A stretch of 6,595 nt of DNA from Aquificaceae bacterium (GTDB taxonomy: Bacteria > Aquificota > Aquificia > Aquificales > Aquificaceae). Made by a program: the position numbers and the translations under genes. The notes below the pieces were generated by a model. The model ran no database searches and was not told where the DNA came from. It was given only the letters and a program-made list of their open reading frames with translations. The stretch is from the NCBI GenBank assembly GCA_015490115.1, contig WFYM01000132.1, positions 1 through 6,595 of the forward strand, read 5' to 3'. Position 1 is the stretch's first letter. The number at the start of each line of letters is the position of its first letter. Below, piece after piece: positions 5,994-6,595 of this stretch.

Positions 5994-6595
5994 ATGAGAA
6001 CGATCTCCGTCGATCGCATAAAGGACAAGGTCCTCTCAGGTGAGAGGATATCCAAAGAAGAGGCTAAGGTCCTCTACGAACAGCTCGACCTTCCCACCTT
6101 GGGCTACCTCGCGGATCAGGTGAGGAGGAGGAAGCACCCCGACAACGTGGTTACCTTCGTCATAGACAGGAACGTGAACTACACGAACGTCTGCATAGCG
6201 GGGTGCAAATTCTGTGCCTTCTACAGGAAAAAGGGAGACCCGGACGCTTATGTCTTGGACCTTGAGGAGATATTCAAAAAAGTTGAGGAGCTTGTAAGCT
6301 GGGGAGGGACTACCTTACTCATGCAGGGGGGGATAAACCCTGACCTTCCCCTCAGCTTCTACGAGGAGATGATATCCGCTATAAGGGAGAGGTTCCCCCA
6401 GGTCCAGATCCACTGCTTCTCAGCTCCCGAGATAGTTTTTCTTTCCAAGAAGGAAAAAATGAGCGTAAGGGAGGTTCTCAAGAGACTAAAAGATGCAGGT
6501 CTCATGTCCGTTCCCGGAGGAGGTGCCGAGATACTCTCTCAAGAGGTGAGGGACGAGATATCACCGGGTAAATGCACCGTTGAGGAGTGGGAGGA
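5994..6595 (+). CDS. mqnC: Cyclic dehypoxanthinyl futalosine synthase (radical SAM), N-terminal part
   Basis: The first 200 codons are present and the frame stays open to the window's end. MqnC is the radical-SAM enzyme that cyclises dehypoxanthine futalosine in the futalosine route to menaquinone, in the cytoplasm. Evidence is the MqnC signature NVNYTNVCIAGCKFCAFYR-type segment (residues 60-78) with the 4Fe-4S ligands Cys67, Cys71 and Cys74 in CxxxCxxC spacing, LLMQGGINPDLP (108-119), the HCFSAPE strand (140-146), and PGGGAEIL (174-181). The NYTNVC-x-AGC form favours MqnC over the related aminofutalosine synthase MqnE. ATG 5994 is preceded by GGAGGAGAGGAG. The gap from the small exported gene is 41 nt, the widest among the rightward genes, but shows no promoter or terminator I would defend, so it probably belongs to the same transcript. 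The C-terminal half lies outside the window. Confidence 0.95.
   Translation, partial: MRTISVDRIKDKVLSGERISKEEAKVLYEQLDLPTLGYLADQVRRRKHPDNVVTFVIDRNVNYTNVCIAGCKFCAFYRKKGDPDAYVLDLEEIFKKVEELVSWGGTTLLMQGGINPDLPLSFYEEMISAIRERFPQVQIHCFSAPEIVFLSKKEKMSVREVLKRLKDAGLMSVPGGGAEILSQEVRDEISPGKCTVEEWE

Overview
The window reads as a compact piece of the chromosome of a thermophilic bacterium, most likely a member of the Aquificales (Aquifex/Hydrogenobacter/Thermocrinis type). This assignment is an inference. It rests on arginine coded almost entirely by AGG/AGA, purine-loaded sense strands rich in GAG/AGG/AAG, Lys/Glu-rich proteins, a TyrS N-terminus like that of Aquifex as I recall it, a futalosine-pathway menaquinone gene, and genes of unrelated function packed into one tightly overlapping operon. 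No database search was possible.

Layout: at the left edge the 5' end of hemB (porphobilinogen synthase) runs leftward out of the window. It is separated by about 21 bp from a rightward gene train. The tiny divergent spacer holds a perfect palindrome, TATAATTATA, that could give each strand a -10 box. The rightward train is: a HAD-family gene resembling enolase-phosphatase E1 (mtnC) whose active-site motifs look eroded; a two-gene molybdenum hydroxylase of the isoquinoline 1-oxidoreductase type (small 2Fe-2S subunit, then large Mo subunit with a twin-arginine signal); tyrS; an unrecognised acidic 139-residue protein; an exported protein of about 241 residues resembling DUF4412/LolA-like periplasmic proteins; a very small exported four-cysteine protein; and the N-terminal 200 residues of MqnC (cyclic dehypoxanthinyl futalosine synthase), which runs off the right edge.

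Four junctions are 4-nt ATGA stop/start overlaps, one is an 11-nt overlap, one is an 11-nt gap, and only the gap before mqnC (41 nt) is longer. I see no terminator between the rightward genes, so they probably form one transcript with coupled translation. Functionally the operon mixes a likely periplasmic molybdoenzyme, tRNA charging, two exported proteins of unknown role and quinone synthesis. The molybdoenzyme and the two exported proteins would act in the periplasm, but nothing in the sequence proves that they work together.

There is no stretch above 300 bases without a gene. I found no tRNA, rRNA, CRISPR array, insertion sequence or long repeat. No clearly new system is demonstrated. The best leads are the eroded MtnC-like protein, the FAD-subunit-less exported Mo hydroxylase, the pair of uncharacterised exported proteins and the symmetric divergent promoter candidate.
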